DNA of 64,000 nucleotides from Pseudomonadales bacterium (GTDB taxonomy: Bacteria > Pseudomonadota > Gammaproteobacteria > Pseudomonadales > Azotimanducaceae). The position numbers and the translations under genes were made by a program. Shown piece after piece: positions 52,928 to 62,635 of the stretch (positions are counted from its first letter, which is position 1; every line of letters begins with the position of its first letter). The DNA is taken from NCBI GenBank assembly GCA_019090615.1, contig JAHRVQ010000062.1:1-64000 (forward strand), written 5' to 3'. The notes under the pieces were generated by a model, which worked only from the letters and a program-made list of their open reading frames with translations, did not search any database and had not been told where the DNA came from.

Positions 52928-55702
52928 TTACATCAAATTAGAAGTAACTGTAATACCAATCATGCGTGGTGGATTCAGGAAGGTGCTATAGCTGCCATTT
53001 TGGAAAACAGAATCAAAGATAACAGTATCAACCTGCTTATCAGCCAGGTTACGCGCCCAAATTTGCACGTCCCATTTATCATCTTCTGAACGGACACCCA
53101 ATTGCAGATTGATAATCGCTTTATCACTGACGTTCTTTTCTTCATCCAGATCGGAACCAGTATTATGCTTGCCACGGAAACCAACGTTCAAATTACCGTA
53201 ACCGATGAACTGACCGATAGGTTGTTCAACAAACAAAGAAGTACTACCCTGCCATCTTGGGGCATGAGTAATTTGCTGACCTTCGATATTTTCCAGTGAC
53301 TGAAAATCTTCCAGGGTTTCGAAGTCCTGGTCCAGAAACAGCTGAGCTTCTGAAGTGTTTTTCTTATTCAGATCATCACCATAACGCGCATCAGCGTAGG
53401 TTACACCAAAGGACCAAATGATATTGTCGCCAATATACCAGTTAGTTTCGATTTCTACGCCTTTAGAAATCATCTGATCAGTATTTGAAATCAGGAAACC
53501 AGTACCAGTATAAGTATTGAGCTGAAAATCTTCAAAATCAGAATAGAACAAAGCAACATTGGCAGTCAACGCACCATCAAAAAGCTTGGACTTAATACCA
53601 ATTTCATAGGCATCAACAAATTCCGGATCAAATTGATGATCATCATCAATGAACGAACATTCCAGATCAGTAATGCCCGGAGTAATCGTACCGCCTTGCT
53701 GGCCACAGCCTGAAGGCGCATCGGCTAATGAAAGACCGTTTCTACCGGTGCCATTGGTGGCATCCAGAACAGACTGAGGAATATCAGCAGCATTAGCTAA
53801 TGGATCAACTACTGGATCCAGAAACTCTGCCACTGCACCTGTTGCCAGGTAAGTAGCAAAAGAGTCAAATTCAATGGCTTGCTGATCCAGGTTAAATCCA
53901 CCGGCTTTATAACCGCGAGAAAAGCTGGTGTAGATATTGATATCTTCGGTCACAGCAAAACTCAGTTTGATAGTACCGGTCCACTCTCGTTCTGTGGATT
54001 CATCTTTCCAGCTCGCATTATTACATAAGGCACCACTTTCAGCGGCACCCGTGCAATGGTCTTCATTAAAATCATCATTCAAAAGCGCAGTAAGTAGCGC
54101 TTCATCAGTTAACTCGCCTGGTTCAACATTATTGATCCGGGTCTTAGCTTCTTTAGTTTCATTCGAATACCGTGCGCCAATGGTTAAAGCCCACTGGTCA
54201 GTGATATGCCAAACATTGTGGGTAAATAATGACCAACCTTCAGTCCGTTGTGAAAAATCCGCAGTATAACCATCACCTTCCTGGAAGTTCGCACGAGCAG
54301 AGCCATCACTAATATAAGTGTCTGTAGCCTGATCATAGGTACCGATACCGGCAGCACCGCGGGTAATATCACGACCAATGATTTGCGCTAAGGCCAGATC
54401 AGAAAGACCTAAACCAAGGTTTCCGAGCTGAGGATGCTCTAAAGTACCAATCAGATATCGACTAAGATATTCTGCACCTTGCGATGCCAGCCTGATAGAT
54501 TCGTTAGTATCGATATCCTCAGTGTAAATATAGGCACCAACAAGATAATCTACATTTTCGGTAGCAAAACTTAACTGAAATTCCTGAGAAAAGTTCTCAA
54601 AAGACTCTTCAGTAAACTGCGGCTGCAAAATATCAGCACCTGAGAAATCAGGGTCCTGACCACGCTCAACATCAAATTCACGATAGGCAGTAATTGACAC
54701 CAGTTTTAGGTCGTCGCTGATATTCCAGGTGGCTTCGTTTTGAACACCCCAGTCTTCAACCTCTTCAAAGGGTTTAAAATTCAAACCAACATCGTAGTTA
54801 TCTTCGGGGAAGTTAGCAAACTGCAAAGGTCTGCCCTGAGCGGCAAGTAAATCATTAACGATCAATCCCACATTTTCACCCGTTGTATATGGAATTCGTC
54901 GCGTTGAACTATTTCCTGGGTTGGTTAAATTGGAAAATTCATAAACTGCAGGACAGCAATCTTCACTTTTATCAGTGAAATCCACCATTAAACGACTTTC
55001 AAAAGAATCGGTTGGTTGGAACAACAACTGACCCTTAATCGAATAACGATCACGCTGGTCATAAGCATCGCCAGTAACATCGTCTTCATAATAACCATCA
55101 CGCTGCTGAAAACTTACCGCCAAACGATAGGCAACAGTTTCACTGATTGGACCCGTAAAAGAAGCATTACCTTTGATCAAATCAAAATCACCGCCGGTGA
55201 TAGAGGCTTTAATCGCCTGTTCAAATTCTGGCTTCTTGGTAATGATATGCAAGGCACCCGCAGAGGTATTCTTGCCAAACAATGAACCCTGTGGTCCACG
55301 TAATATTTCAATCCGTTCAATATCCACAAGATCACTGAAAGCCTGACCTGCACGACTTCGGTATACGCCATCAATAAATGTACCTACCGCAGCTTCAAGA
55401 CCTGGGTTATTACCCGTGGTACCAACACCGCGGATACGGACCGTGCCGCCATTCGACGTACTATTGGATGAATAAACGGAAATACTCGGTGAAACTTCCT
55501 GCAAACCATAAAGGTCCTGAACACCACGAGACTCAAGATCTTCACCGCGAAAAGCGCTGACTGCGATGGGTACGTCCTGAACTGATTCAGCCCGTTTGGT
55601 GGCTGTTACTACAACTTCTTCTATTACTCTGTCTGCCGCAGCAAATTGAAATGGCGATGCTAAAACCGCCAGCCCAATTACCGCTGCTAATCTGTGCTTC
55701 AT
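52928..55702 (-). CDS. TonB-dependent receptor
   Basis: 924 residues from ATG 55702 (TGGGGA ten bases upstream). Signal peptide (RLAAVIGLAVLASPFQFAAA), TonB box VIEEVVVTATKR, plug (VRIRGVGTTGNNPG, RIEILRGPQGSLFGKNTSAG), and a barrel ending in ITVTSNLM. No STN domain. The pattern (ATKRAESVQDVPIAVSAF) is that of the large receptor group of Sphingomonadales and Cellvibrionales often tied to uptake of complex organic molecules. It is divergent from the AraC regulator gene, which may control it. Ligand unknown. The last residue Met, not the usual Phe/Trp, is slightly unusual. Confidence 0.9.
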   Translation of the reverse strand: MKHRLAAVIGLAVLASPFQFAAADRVIEEVVVTATKRAESVQDVPIAVSAFRGEDLESRGVQDLYGLQEVSPSISVYSSNSTSNGGTVRIRGVGTTGNNPGLEAAVGTFIDGVYRSRAGQAFSDLVDIERIEILRGPQGSLFGKNTSAGALHIITKKPEFEQAIKASITGGDFDLIKGNASFTGPISETVAYRLAVSFQQRDGYYEDDVTGDAYDQRDRYSIKGQLLFQPTDSFESRLMVDFTDKSEDCCPAVYEFSNLTNPGNSSTRRIPYTTGENVGLIVNDLLAAQGRPLQFANFPEDNYDVGLNFKPFEEVEDWGVQNEATWNISDDLKLVSITAYREFDVERGQDPDFSGADILQPQFTEESFENFSQEFQLSFATENVDYLVGAYIYTEDIDTNESIRLASQGAEYLSRYLIGTLEHPQLGNLGLGLSDLALAQIIGRDITRGAAGIGTYDQATDTYISDGSARANFQEGDGYTADFSQRTEGWSLFTHNVWHITDQWALTIGARYSNETKEAKTRINNVEPGELTDEALLTALLNDDFNEDHCTGAAESGALCNNASWKDESTEREWTGTIKLSFAVTEDINIYTSFSRGYKAGGFNLDQQAIEFDSFATYLATGAVAEFLDPVVDPLANAADIPQSVLDATNGTGRNGLSLADAPSGCGQQGGTITPGITDLECSFIDDDHQFDPEFVDAYEIGIKSKLFDGALTANVALFYSDFEDFQLNTYTGTGFLISNTDQMISKGVEIETNWYIGDNIIWSFGVTYADARYGDDLNKKNTSEAQLFLDQDFETLEDFQSLENIEGQQITHAPRWQGSTSLFVEQPIGQFIGYGNLNVGFRGKHNTGSDLDEEKNVSDKAIINLQLGVRSEDDKWDVQIWARNLADKQVDTVIFDSVFQNGSYSTFLNPPRMIGITVTSNLM

Positions 55703-56319
55703 AGGTGAATCCCCAATAAATAAATGATATTTCGTCAATTCTGATTTTTTTACAGCGTTTGTTTACAACCGTCAAAAACAGCCTCCCAGCCGAAATCCGG
55801 CGGGATACTAGGCCTTGTGCGCCGCAACAACTAGCACTATTTGTGCGGCGCATCGTTAGGCATAAAGCAGCTCGAAGGGATTTGATTCGGGACAATTTAT
55901 TTGCTAATCGAATGATTTTTTAACCAGCGCTTAAAAAACAGTTTATGGCGCCCTGCCAACAATAGCCTGCAAGCGCAACTATGTCCCACCGATCGTTTTT
56001 GCACAACGACCAACAAACATCCGTAGATCGGATTCACCCATCAACCTGATTGAAAATACGTTGCGGGTGTGGCAAGTTAAATCAACTCATATTTTTTGCA
56101 GAATTTCACCAATGATTATCAATCAAACATCGAAACAGAACCAGGGTGATACCTGACTGGCTTGAAATTTTTGTCAGATACACTTTTTCGTGTGTGTCTC
56201 TTTGCCCTTAATACTGAACCGAAATAACCAGCAGAAGCAAACCGACCCAAAATAAAACAACATCGAGTTGATACCGAAAAAACAATCATAATAAACTACA
56301 AATTGTCGACGGAAACCCC
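55703..56319. other. Divergent regulatory region, TBDR / AraC
   Basis: No gene in 617 bases. It includes a 9-bp perfect dyad TGCGCCGCA / TGCGGCGCA (55818-55852, 17-base centre) about 120 bases upstream of the receptor start. This could be an operator or hairpin in the receptor leader. No consensus Fur box was found. Confidence 0.5.
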
Positions 56320-57387
56320 ATGGTATTGAAAAGTGTTATTAGTGACCCAACGATTCAAAAACCGTCATCCAGGCCACACCTGACGGGCAACATTGCCAAC
56401 CTTTTGATCGAATTAGTATCTGACGTGGGAATAGACGCTACAACGCTACTTCCACCTGAGCACTTCGACAAGACCAGACTCAATGATGCCGATGCATTAT
56501 TTTCGCCACAGGAATATGCCTTACTGATCCAACGAGCACTGGAACTAACAAAAAATCCGAGCCTGGGCCTGGAACTTGGCGCAGCAGTTAACGTGATAAC
56601 GCATCAGGATCTTGGTTTTCTAGCTATGAGTGCACCAACCATAGTAGACGCAATTCGTGAAACAGTGCCTTTTTTCAACCACCAATTTCCTTTTGTTACT
56701 GTCAGCACCCTACTCAACCAGAGCAAATACCAAATACGCTTCACTGAACAAAAATCAATTTACGATTTGCAACAATTTAAAGTTGATATGGTGATGGCAG
56801 GCTGTTGTTCGATTGCCAGGTTTTTATCTGGCGGACAGTTTCTGTTACAGGAAGTTCATTACAGACTACCAAAACCAGCCGTTAGCCAACCCTATGAAGA
56901 TTTTTTCAATTGCTCGGTGCGTTGGCAATCGGCACACAACCAACTCATAAGCAATACGACTCAGGCCACCTGGCCAGTCATTTATGCCGACAAACTAAGC
57001 CATGCCAACGCCCGAACTAGGCTGAAGAATAAAATCGCCGAGGATCAGCGGAAGAACATTTCGCAACATCAATCCATTGTGAGCCAACTTATTTGCGACT
57101 CACTTCCCAACATTTTGGCACTTGAGACCATTGCACGGACTCTCAATACCAGCGTCCGTACCCTGACTCGAAACCTCAAAAAAGAGGGCACTAGTTATCG
57201 ACAAATTCTCGATAATAACCGCAAAACTAAAGCCCAGCATTTATTTACTCAGGGTTATACCATCCAGCAGGCCAGTTGCGAGCTTGGCTTTACTGATGCG
57301 GCAGCATTCTCGCGCGCTTTCCACCGTTGGTATGATGAAAATCCCGGCGCCTATATACAACGTCTTAACAATGCCTCAAAAAAATAG
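56320..57387 (+). CDS. AraC-family transcriptional regulator (OruR/Arabinose_bd type)
   Basis: 355 residues. The N-terminal ligand domain (ALLIQRALELTKNPSLGLELG, LGFLAMSAPTIVDAI) is the Arabinose_bd_2-like type seen in OruR/VirF-like regulators. The two helix-turn-helix motifs lie at about residues 265-350 (LETIARTLNTSVRTLTRNLK, IQQASCELGFTDAAAFSRAF) ending in YDENPGAY. Many relatives control degradation of lipidic or aromatic compounds. It is divergent from the TBDR and 303 bases ahead of the carboxylesterase, both plausible targets. Confidence 0.9.
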   Translation: MVLKSVISDPTIQKPSSRPHLTGNIANLLIELVSDVGIDATTLLPPEHFDKTRLNDADALFSPQEYALLIQRALELTKNPSLGLELGAAVNVITHQDLGFLAMSAPTIVDAIRETVPFFNHQFPFVTVSTLLNQSKYQIRFTEQKSIYDLQQFKVDMVMAGCCSIARFLSGGQFLLQEVHYRLPKPAVSQPYEDFFNCSVRWQSAHNQLISNTTQATWPVIYADKLSHANARTRLKNKIAEDQRKNISQHQSIVSQLICDSLPNILALETIARTLNTSVRTLTRNLKKEGTSYRQILDNNRKTKAQHLFTQGYTIQQASCELGFTDAAAFSRAFHRWYDENPGAYIQRLNNASKK

Positions 57388-57690
57388 CATCTTGCCTGCT
57401 AACACCCGCTCTAGTAATACTTGCACTAGCAACACCCTGCCTACTTAACCAATGACAACGCTATCAATTCGGCCATTTTAGACATCAATCTGACCGAGCA
57501 GGACATTTAAAAAAACTATTCAACGCCATAAAATCCATTAACTACTCAGTGTAGATGAGCTTAGGAAATGCTGGCCAGGGGAAACACAAACCAACTGGCA
57601 TTTTTTATCAAAACGTACCTATAAAGCCTGAGTAGAATTTTCCGTACGCCTGCAATAAACCAAAAAAAATCATACAGGATAGGACCGAAT
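57388..57690. other. Spacer AraC / carboxylesterase
   Basis: No gene or repeat of note in 303 bases. AGGATAGGA just before 57691 provides the ribosome binding site. Confidence 0.35.
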
Positions 57691-59391
57691 ATGCAGCCAA
57701 CAATAATAAACAGACTCTTAAAGCCAACCAGGAGGAAAACCCTTCACTGCTGGCCAAACCAAATTACCCGAGCAATACCGATATTATTAGCCTCAATAGG
57801 CCTGCTTGGGTTTAACGCAGCCAGCCTTGCAACCACCCAGGAAACATTTGTCAGTGTCACTGGGGGCGATATCCAGGGCATTGAAGCCGAAGGCATTACC
57901 TATTTTCGTGCTATCCCCTATGCGGCTACTACAGCCGGTAGCAATCGCTTTAAAGGCCCGCAGCCGGTAACCCCATGGGCAGGCACTCTGGATGCCAGCA
58001 CGCTTGGCGACGCCTGCTTTCCCGGCAATCCAGGTGGTTGGGGTATAACATCGGAGGACCCAGCAGAAGATTGCCTGCAATTAAACGTTGCCACACCCAC
58101 TGAAAGGGACGCTGCAGAACAACAACCTGTTATGGTCTGGATCCACGGAGGGGGCTGGCAGGATGGTTCAGGTGGCAGTGTATACGACCCACAATTTCTC
58201 GTTAATGATGGCGATTTAACCGTAGTCACCATCAATTATCGTCTCGGTGCGTTTGGCTTTGGCTGGCATGATGCACTCAACAGTACTGAAGGCGGTAGCC
58301 TACAGGGCAACTACGCTCTAAGAGATATGATCCAGGCACTACAATGGGTCCAGGACAACATCAGCGCTTTTGGCGGCGACCCATCAAATGTCACTATTTT
58401 TGGCGAATCTGCCGGCGGTTGGTCAATGTGCAATCTGCTCGCCTCACCGCATGCGGCTGGCTTATTTCATAAAACGATTATGGAAAGTGGCGGTTGCCCA
58501 GCAATGACACTTGCCGAGGGTCAGGCGGCCATGCAAAACTTGCTCGATAATCTCTCCTGCCAGGGTACTGACGCAGAGATTCGGACCTGTCTGGAGGCTG
58601 CAACCATTGAAGAAATTCAACTGGCAGCTGGCGGCTCAGATATTATCAATATGAACATGGCGCCAGTCATTGATGGTGACCTGCTCCCGCAGCACCCTTT
58701 GATGATGATTGAGCAGGGACTGCATAACAAAGGCCCAGTTATGCTCGGCACCAATAAAGACGAAATACCCGGCCTCATTTTTCTCGGCGTATCTTCATCG
58801 TCAGAATCGACAACGCTAATGAAAAGAATATTCCCAAGTTTCTGGGACCGCCTATATGTCAAATTACACTACAATTTGCTCAACTATGGCAACTACCCCA
58901 ACATGCTTGGTCAACTGCAAACTGATGTCTATTTTCGCTGCCAGACACGCACAATTGCCGGCGAATTACATAGCAATCAGGCAGATGATGTCTACCTTTA
59001 TGAATTTCGTCCTGCCTTAATCCCTGGCACCGCCATTCATGCCATAGAAACACTCTACCTTTTCAACAACCCCACTCCTAACCTGCCACTATCTTACGAC
59101 TTACACCTGGATATGCTGGAACGCTGGACTAGCTTTGCGACCAACGGCGCGCCAACAAGTGATGACTGGTGGGAACCGGAATGGCATCCATATAATACTG
59201 TCACCCATAACCGTTATCGTTTAGGCGGCGTATTATTGATGGATTACCCCGTGCTTGATGCAGGCTGTAATATCCTCGATGATATCTCAGAGGTACGCTA
59301 TATGGGTGTACCCGATGAATGGATGATGGTTCTGGAAGCACCGTTACTGATGTTTCTTGAAACGCTTCTTAATGGTTTTGGAGAAGAATAA
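57691..59391 (+). CDS. Exported type-B carboxylesterase
   Basis: 566 residues. A long N-terminus with a signal helix (IPILLASIGLLGFNAASLA, about 29-47) points to export. Type-B carboxylesterase marks: EDCLQLNVATP, oxyanion hole HGGGW (152-156), nucleophile in FGESAGGWS (Ser240), GTNKDEIPG near the acidic residue, and a His in TAIHAIETLYLF near the end. It hydrolyses carboxylic esters outside the cytoplasm. Following an AraC regulator and near a TBDR, it may release an acid or alcohol from an ester substrate before uptake; that is inference. Confidence 0.92.
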   Translation: MQPTIINRLLKPTRRKTLHCWPNQITRAIPILLASIGLLGFNAASLATTQETFVSVTGGDIQGIEAEGITYFRAIPYAATTAGSNRFKGPQPVTPWAGTLDASTLGDACFPGNPGGWGITSEDPAEDCLQLNVATPTERDAAEQQPVMVWIHGGGWQDGSGGSVYDPQFLVNDGDLTVVTINYRLGAFGFGWHDALNSTEGGSLQGNYALRDMIQALQWVQDNISAFGGDPSNVTIFGESAGGWSMCNLLASPHAAGLFHKTIMESGGCPAMTLAEGQAAMQNLLDNLSCQGTDAEIRTCLEAATIEEIQLAAGGSDIINMNMAPVIDGDLLPQHPLMMIEQGLHNKGPVMLGTNKDEIPGLIFLGVSSSSESTTLMKRIFPSFWDRLYVKLHYNLLNYGNYPNMLGQLQTDVYFRCQTRTIAGELHSNQADDVYLYEFRPALIPGTAIHAIETLYLFNNPTPNLPLSYDLHLDMLERWTSFATNGAPTSDDWWEPEWHPYNTVTHNRYRLGGVLLMDYPVLDAGCNILDDISEVRYMGVPDEWMMVLEAPLLMFLETLLNGFGEE

Positions 59392-59404
59392 GCTTATCTA
59401 CGGC

Positions 59405-59444
59405 CACCACTAAATAACTCAGATTATTTTGTTATTTAGTGGTG
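59405..59444. terminator. Bidirectional terminator, esterase / SGNH gene
   Basis: CACCACTAAATAAC / GTTATTTAGTGGTG, a perfect 14-bp stem with a 12-base loop between two convergent genes; both arms are A/T-rich inside. Confidence 0.8.
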
Positions 59445-59448
59445 TTTG

Positions 59449-60312
59449 TTACTTACTGAAATATAAGTAAGTCATTTTTTTAAGTTGCTTCGCTATATTC
59501 ACAACCCACTGATCTATCGTCGCTATACCAGGGTGAAAACCATCTGCTGCAAATACATCAGCATCCCCCCTTATCACACCCTTCATTACCACAGGCGGTG
59601 CGACCCAGAGCACCTGTTCAGCTAATTCACCAGCCTGTTTTAATGCTCTGTCTAACATTGCGGCACGAATACCCAGAGCAAACCTCAGTGGTTGCGGCAA
59701 GCCAGGAAATTGTGCCATATCTGACAAACCCAAAAGAACAACGGGTGCTCGAAACTGGTCTTTCAAATCACCAACCAGGGTCACCACATCAAAATGCCAG
59801 CGCGTCACTGAGGTCAGGTCAATCACATCCTGCAGACCTATGGAAACCACCACCAGATCCACATTTTCGTGGTCCATTTGTGGCAGGCGTTTAATCAAAT
59901 CAGCGATACCAGCAACTGGGTCAGCCTCTGTCGACCAATTGACTATGCGCTTTAAGGCTTTATTTTCTGTATTTGAGCGCGCTTCTTCAGTGTTATCTGT
60001 TATGCCATTACTGGCGAGCACATCCGCTAATTTTGCTGTGATCGACAACCCCATACCAGGCAGTGTCTGGTCTGAAATAATAGCATCACCCAGGCCTAAA
60101 ATATGTTTGCTATTACTACTAACACCAGCGGTAGGTGTGCAGTGCTTGATAGCAAAGCCATCCAGGTTTTTTTTAGTTGAAAAACGCTGTTGGTTTTTTT
60201 TAGTTGAAAAACGCTGTTGGTTTTTTTTGAAAAAGTAAATCTGCAGCCACAGCAGAGGAAATAAAAACAGGCAGCCAGTCCAAACTAATGTAAGACGAAT
60301 CAATTTACCCAC
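59449..60312 (-). CDS. SGNH/GDSL-hydrolase-like protein with altered catalytic blocks
   Basis: 287 residues. An N-terminal membrane helix or signal anchor (LVWTGCLFLFPLLWLQIYFF) is followed by a tandem basic repeat (NQQRFSTKK twice, about 31-48). The SGNH fold blocks are visible, but block I reads GLGDAIIS where the family has GDS, so the nucleophilic Ser is Ala. Block III reads SIGLQDV where GxND is usual. Block V keeps the Asp-His pair (DGFHPG). It would be predicted inactive as a classical esterase, or to work differently. It is 137 bases downstream of, and convergent with, no further hydrolase except the type-B esterase. Confidence 0.75.
   Translation of the reverse strand: MGKLIRLTLVWTGCLFLFPLLWLQIYFFKKNQQRFSTKKNQQRFSTKKNLDGFAIKHCTPTAGVSSNSKHILGLGDAIISDQTLPGMGLSITAKLADVLASNGITDNTEEARSNTENKALKRIVNWSTEADPVAGIADLIKRLPQMDHENVDLVVVSIGLQDVIDLTSVTRWHFDVVTLVGDLKDQFRAPVVLLGLSDMAQFPGLPQPLRFALGIRAAMLDRALKQAGELAEQVLWVAPPVVMKGVIRGDADVFAADGFHPGIATIDQWVVNIAKQLKKMTYLYFSK
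60165..60234 (-). repeat. 27-bp coding tandem repeat with A-tracts
   Basis: About 2.5 copies of a 27-base unit with an eight-base A-run (on the coding strand) that encodes NQQRFSTKK in the SGNH-like protein. The homopolymer runs could slip and shift the frame. Confidence 0.85.
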
Positions 60313-60339
60313 CTGCTAGAAAAAATCGTTATACCGTGT

Positions 60340-61290
60340 TCAAAAGATCGTATAGAGATAACCGAAATAACCACTAAGCAGTATTAATCCACCTATTTTC
60401 CCAATGGTAACTCTGGTCAGTACTAGAAACCATAATCCAACCGCACATCCTAGCATAACCCAAAGGTCATAGCGGATAAACAAAGGATCCACCGGAATAT
60501 CGGTGATCAAAGCGGTAATACCCAATATCGCCAAAATATTAAATAGGTTACTACCAATCACATTACCTAGCGCCACTGCTGAATTTTTATGGAAAGCGGC
60601 AATGACAGTGGTGCTCAACTCAGGCAAAGAGGTCCCCAGCGCGATAAGACTCAAACCAATAATGGCTTCTGGCACCCCCCAAATAGTGGCCAGCCCCACA
60701 GCACCTTCTACCACTAGATCTGCTCCCAGCGGCAATGCGATAATGCCAAGCACGATAAACAACGCGATAGAACCTTTATAACTAGGCAAACCAAGTACCC
60801 GTTCTAATTCCTCCTCAGCGTCGTCCAGCCCCGGCATTAGGCCCGCGCCACGGGTAGTCATAATAAGAAATACGGCGAGGATAAAAATCAGCATACAACC
60901 ATGCCAGAACGTTATGGTCTGGTACAGGCACAGCGCAATAAAAAGCAGCGATACGGCAACCATTAAACTGGTTTGTTTGGTAAGACCATCCTGCACACAA
61001 ACGATGGGGTGGATTAACAATGGCACCCCCAATACCAGCAGTATATTGGCAATATTGCTGCCAATAACATTACCCACAGCAATACCTGGGTACCCTGACA
61101 GGGAGGAAAATGTTGAAACCATCAATTCTGGGGCAGAGGTACCCATGGCAACTACAGTCAGGCCAACAACTACCGGCGGTATTTTACTCTCGCGAGCTAA
61201 TCCAAGCGCACCACGTACCAGCAGATCACCACCCATCAACAGGTAAACAAAGCCACCGAATAGCTTTAAAAAATCAAGCGCTTCATACAT
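60340..61290 (-). CDS. CaCA-family Na+/Ca2+ antiporter (YrbG-like)
   Basis: 316 residues from ATG 61290; a TTG at 61308 adds six. Ten hydrophobic helices in two inverted halves, each with the alpha-repeat: VAMGTSAPELMVSTFSSL with AVGNVIGSNIANILLVLG, and IALGTSLPELSTTVIAAF with ALGNVIGSNLFNILAILG. It exchanges calcium for sodium or protons across the inner membrane. The upstream sensor gene overlaps it by eight bases, so the two are translated together and may work in one response. Confidence 0.93.
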   Translation of the reverse strand: MYEALDFLKLFGGFVYLLMGGDLLVRGALGLARESKIPPVVVGLTVVAMGTSAPELMVSTFSSLSGYPGIAVGNVIGSNIANILLVLGVPLLIHPIVCVQDGLTKQTSLMVAVSLLFIALCLYQTITFWHGCMLIFILAVFLIMTTRGAGLMPGLDDAEEELERVLGLPSYKGSIALFIVLGIIALPLGADLVVEGAVGLATIWGVPEAIIGLSLIALGTSLPELSTTVIAAFHKNSAVALGNVIGSNLFNILAILGITALITDIPVDPLFIRYDLWVMLGCAVGLWFLVLTRVTIGKIGGLILLSGYFGYLYTIF

Positions 61291-62491
61291 CCTGTTTTTT
61301 ATCTTCAACGGCGGTAGGTGGTAGATGATCGAGTAGTTCGTTCAACGATTCAGCCAGATAGGCAATTTCATCATCGCCGTCAAATTTAGCTCGCAGGGTC
61401 ATCTCGCCATGTCTCACCCGACCTACTAATACCGCTAACTCGTGGATCGGTTTAGCCAGATAAAAACCTAGCAGTGTACCGCCAATTATTGCAAAGGCCG
61501 ACAAGGCAAGACCAATATCAAACATCGCATCAAGCAAAGTATCGGCGCGATAACTTTCCTCTGTCGCGTCAACTTTAACCACCAGACCCCATTCAAAATC
61601 ATCAAGATAACGGATTGCAGCCAAAACGTTTTCACCACGATAATCGACGTCTTCAACAATAATGCCTGATTCACCTTCCAGCACCTGCTGTATAACACGG
61701 GATTTACTTAAAGATTCAAGCACCGGCATAGTGGTCTGGTGCCTAAGTTCGTTCAACACCATAATGCCCTCGCCATCTTTTGAAGTGACTAGCAATGCCT
61801 CGCCCGTTTCACCCAGGCCGGTATAATTACTTGTCACTGTTTCAAGTTCACTGGCATCAAAAACAAATTCAAGGAAACCAAGCCGCCGAATATTGCGGGT
61901 ATCACCAATAATTGAGGGGCTCCTGGCAGGCTCTAAATGCCTGTCTACCGTCAATAGCGTGGTAAACACGACCCTGGGCCGACCATCATCGCCAAGAAAC
62001 ACGCCACCAAAGCGCACTTCTTCCTGATCCTCAGGCGGCAGGACCTCACTATGATCGGCTTTTTCACCCCAGGACAAAATCTCACCATCATCCAGAACAA
62101 TCTTAATATATTGAACACTTTTGACCGCATCCATGGCGTGCCCCACCAGGTGTTCCAGGCGCGCACCAACCTTAATATCGCCGGCAGAATCGTCGGTAAA
62201 TAGAGATTCCAGTTCGATCGCACCCCTGATCAACCTGGCCTGGTCCTGCCAACTTTGATACACCTTGGATAAATCTTGTGATTTACTCTCAGCCAGAGCG
62301 TCTAATTGACGAATTGAAATCTCTCTTAGTAGCTCTGACGAAGTCAAATAGGCGAATGCGCCCAACAGAGTCATGCTAATCAGTGAAACGAAGACAAGAA
62401 TCAACGCCAGTTTTGTCCGAATATCCAAATGAATGTAGCGCTCAAAAAATCGAGCTGCAATCTTGGCATTTTTTGCACACTTTTGCACCAA
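61283..62491 (-). CDS. Cache-HAMP transmembrane sensor without output domain
   Basis: 402 residues from a TTG/GTG start near 62491 (no ATG nearby). First membrane helix about 25-50 (TKLALILVFVSLISMTLLGAFAYL), a large periplasmic Cache-like part (RQLDALAESKSQDLSKVYQS, SEPIIG-like linker, GETGEALLVTSKDGEGIM, GLVVKVDATEESYRADTL), second helix about 325-350 (IGLALSAFAIIGGTLLGFYL) and a HAMP domain (AKPIHELAVLVGRVRHGEMT). It stops about 20 residues after HAMP, where a kinase, GGDEF or chemotaxis domain would normally begin. Its stop overlaps the antiporter start. It may signal directly to the antiporter or be a truncated receptor. Confidence 0.85.
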   Translation of the reverse strand: MVQKCAKNAKIAARFFERYIHLDIRTKLALILVFVSLISMTLLGAFAYLTSSELLREISIRQLDALAESKSQDLSKVYQSWQDQARLIRGAIELESLFTDDSAGDIKVGARLEHLVGHAMDAVKSVQYIKIVLDDGEILSWGEKADHSEVLPPEDQEEVRFGGVFLGDDGRPRVVFTTLLTVDRHLEPARSPSIIGDTRNIRRLGFLEFVFDASELETVTSNYTGLGETGEALLVTSKDGEGIMVLNELRHQTTMPVLESLSKSRVIQQVLEGESGIIVEDVDYRGENVLAAIRYLDDFEWGLVVKVDATEESYRADTLLDAMFDIGLALSAFAIIGGTLLGFYLAKPIHELAVLVGRVRHGEMTLRAKFDGDDEIAYLAESLNELLDHLPPTAVEDKKQDV

Positions 62492-62635
62492 CCGGTGTAA
62501 GTTTCGCCGGGAGAATAACGATGGATAAGCCCGCTGAATGCTATTTTCTTGACACTGTAAACTGCTAGCATGGCAGCGCTAGAAATGCTGCTACGGTGCC
62601 TACAGGCTTCGTTTAGCGGTGCCATTAGGATCACC

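Noticed and set aside
56100-56140. Fur-box-like AATGATTATCAATCA near the AraC gene
   Set aside because: Only partial match to the palindrome and no iron gene next to it.
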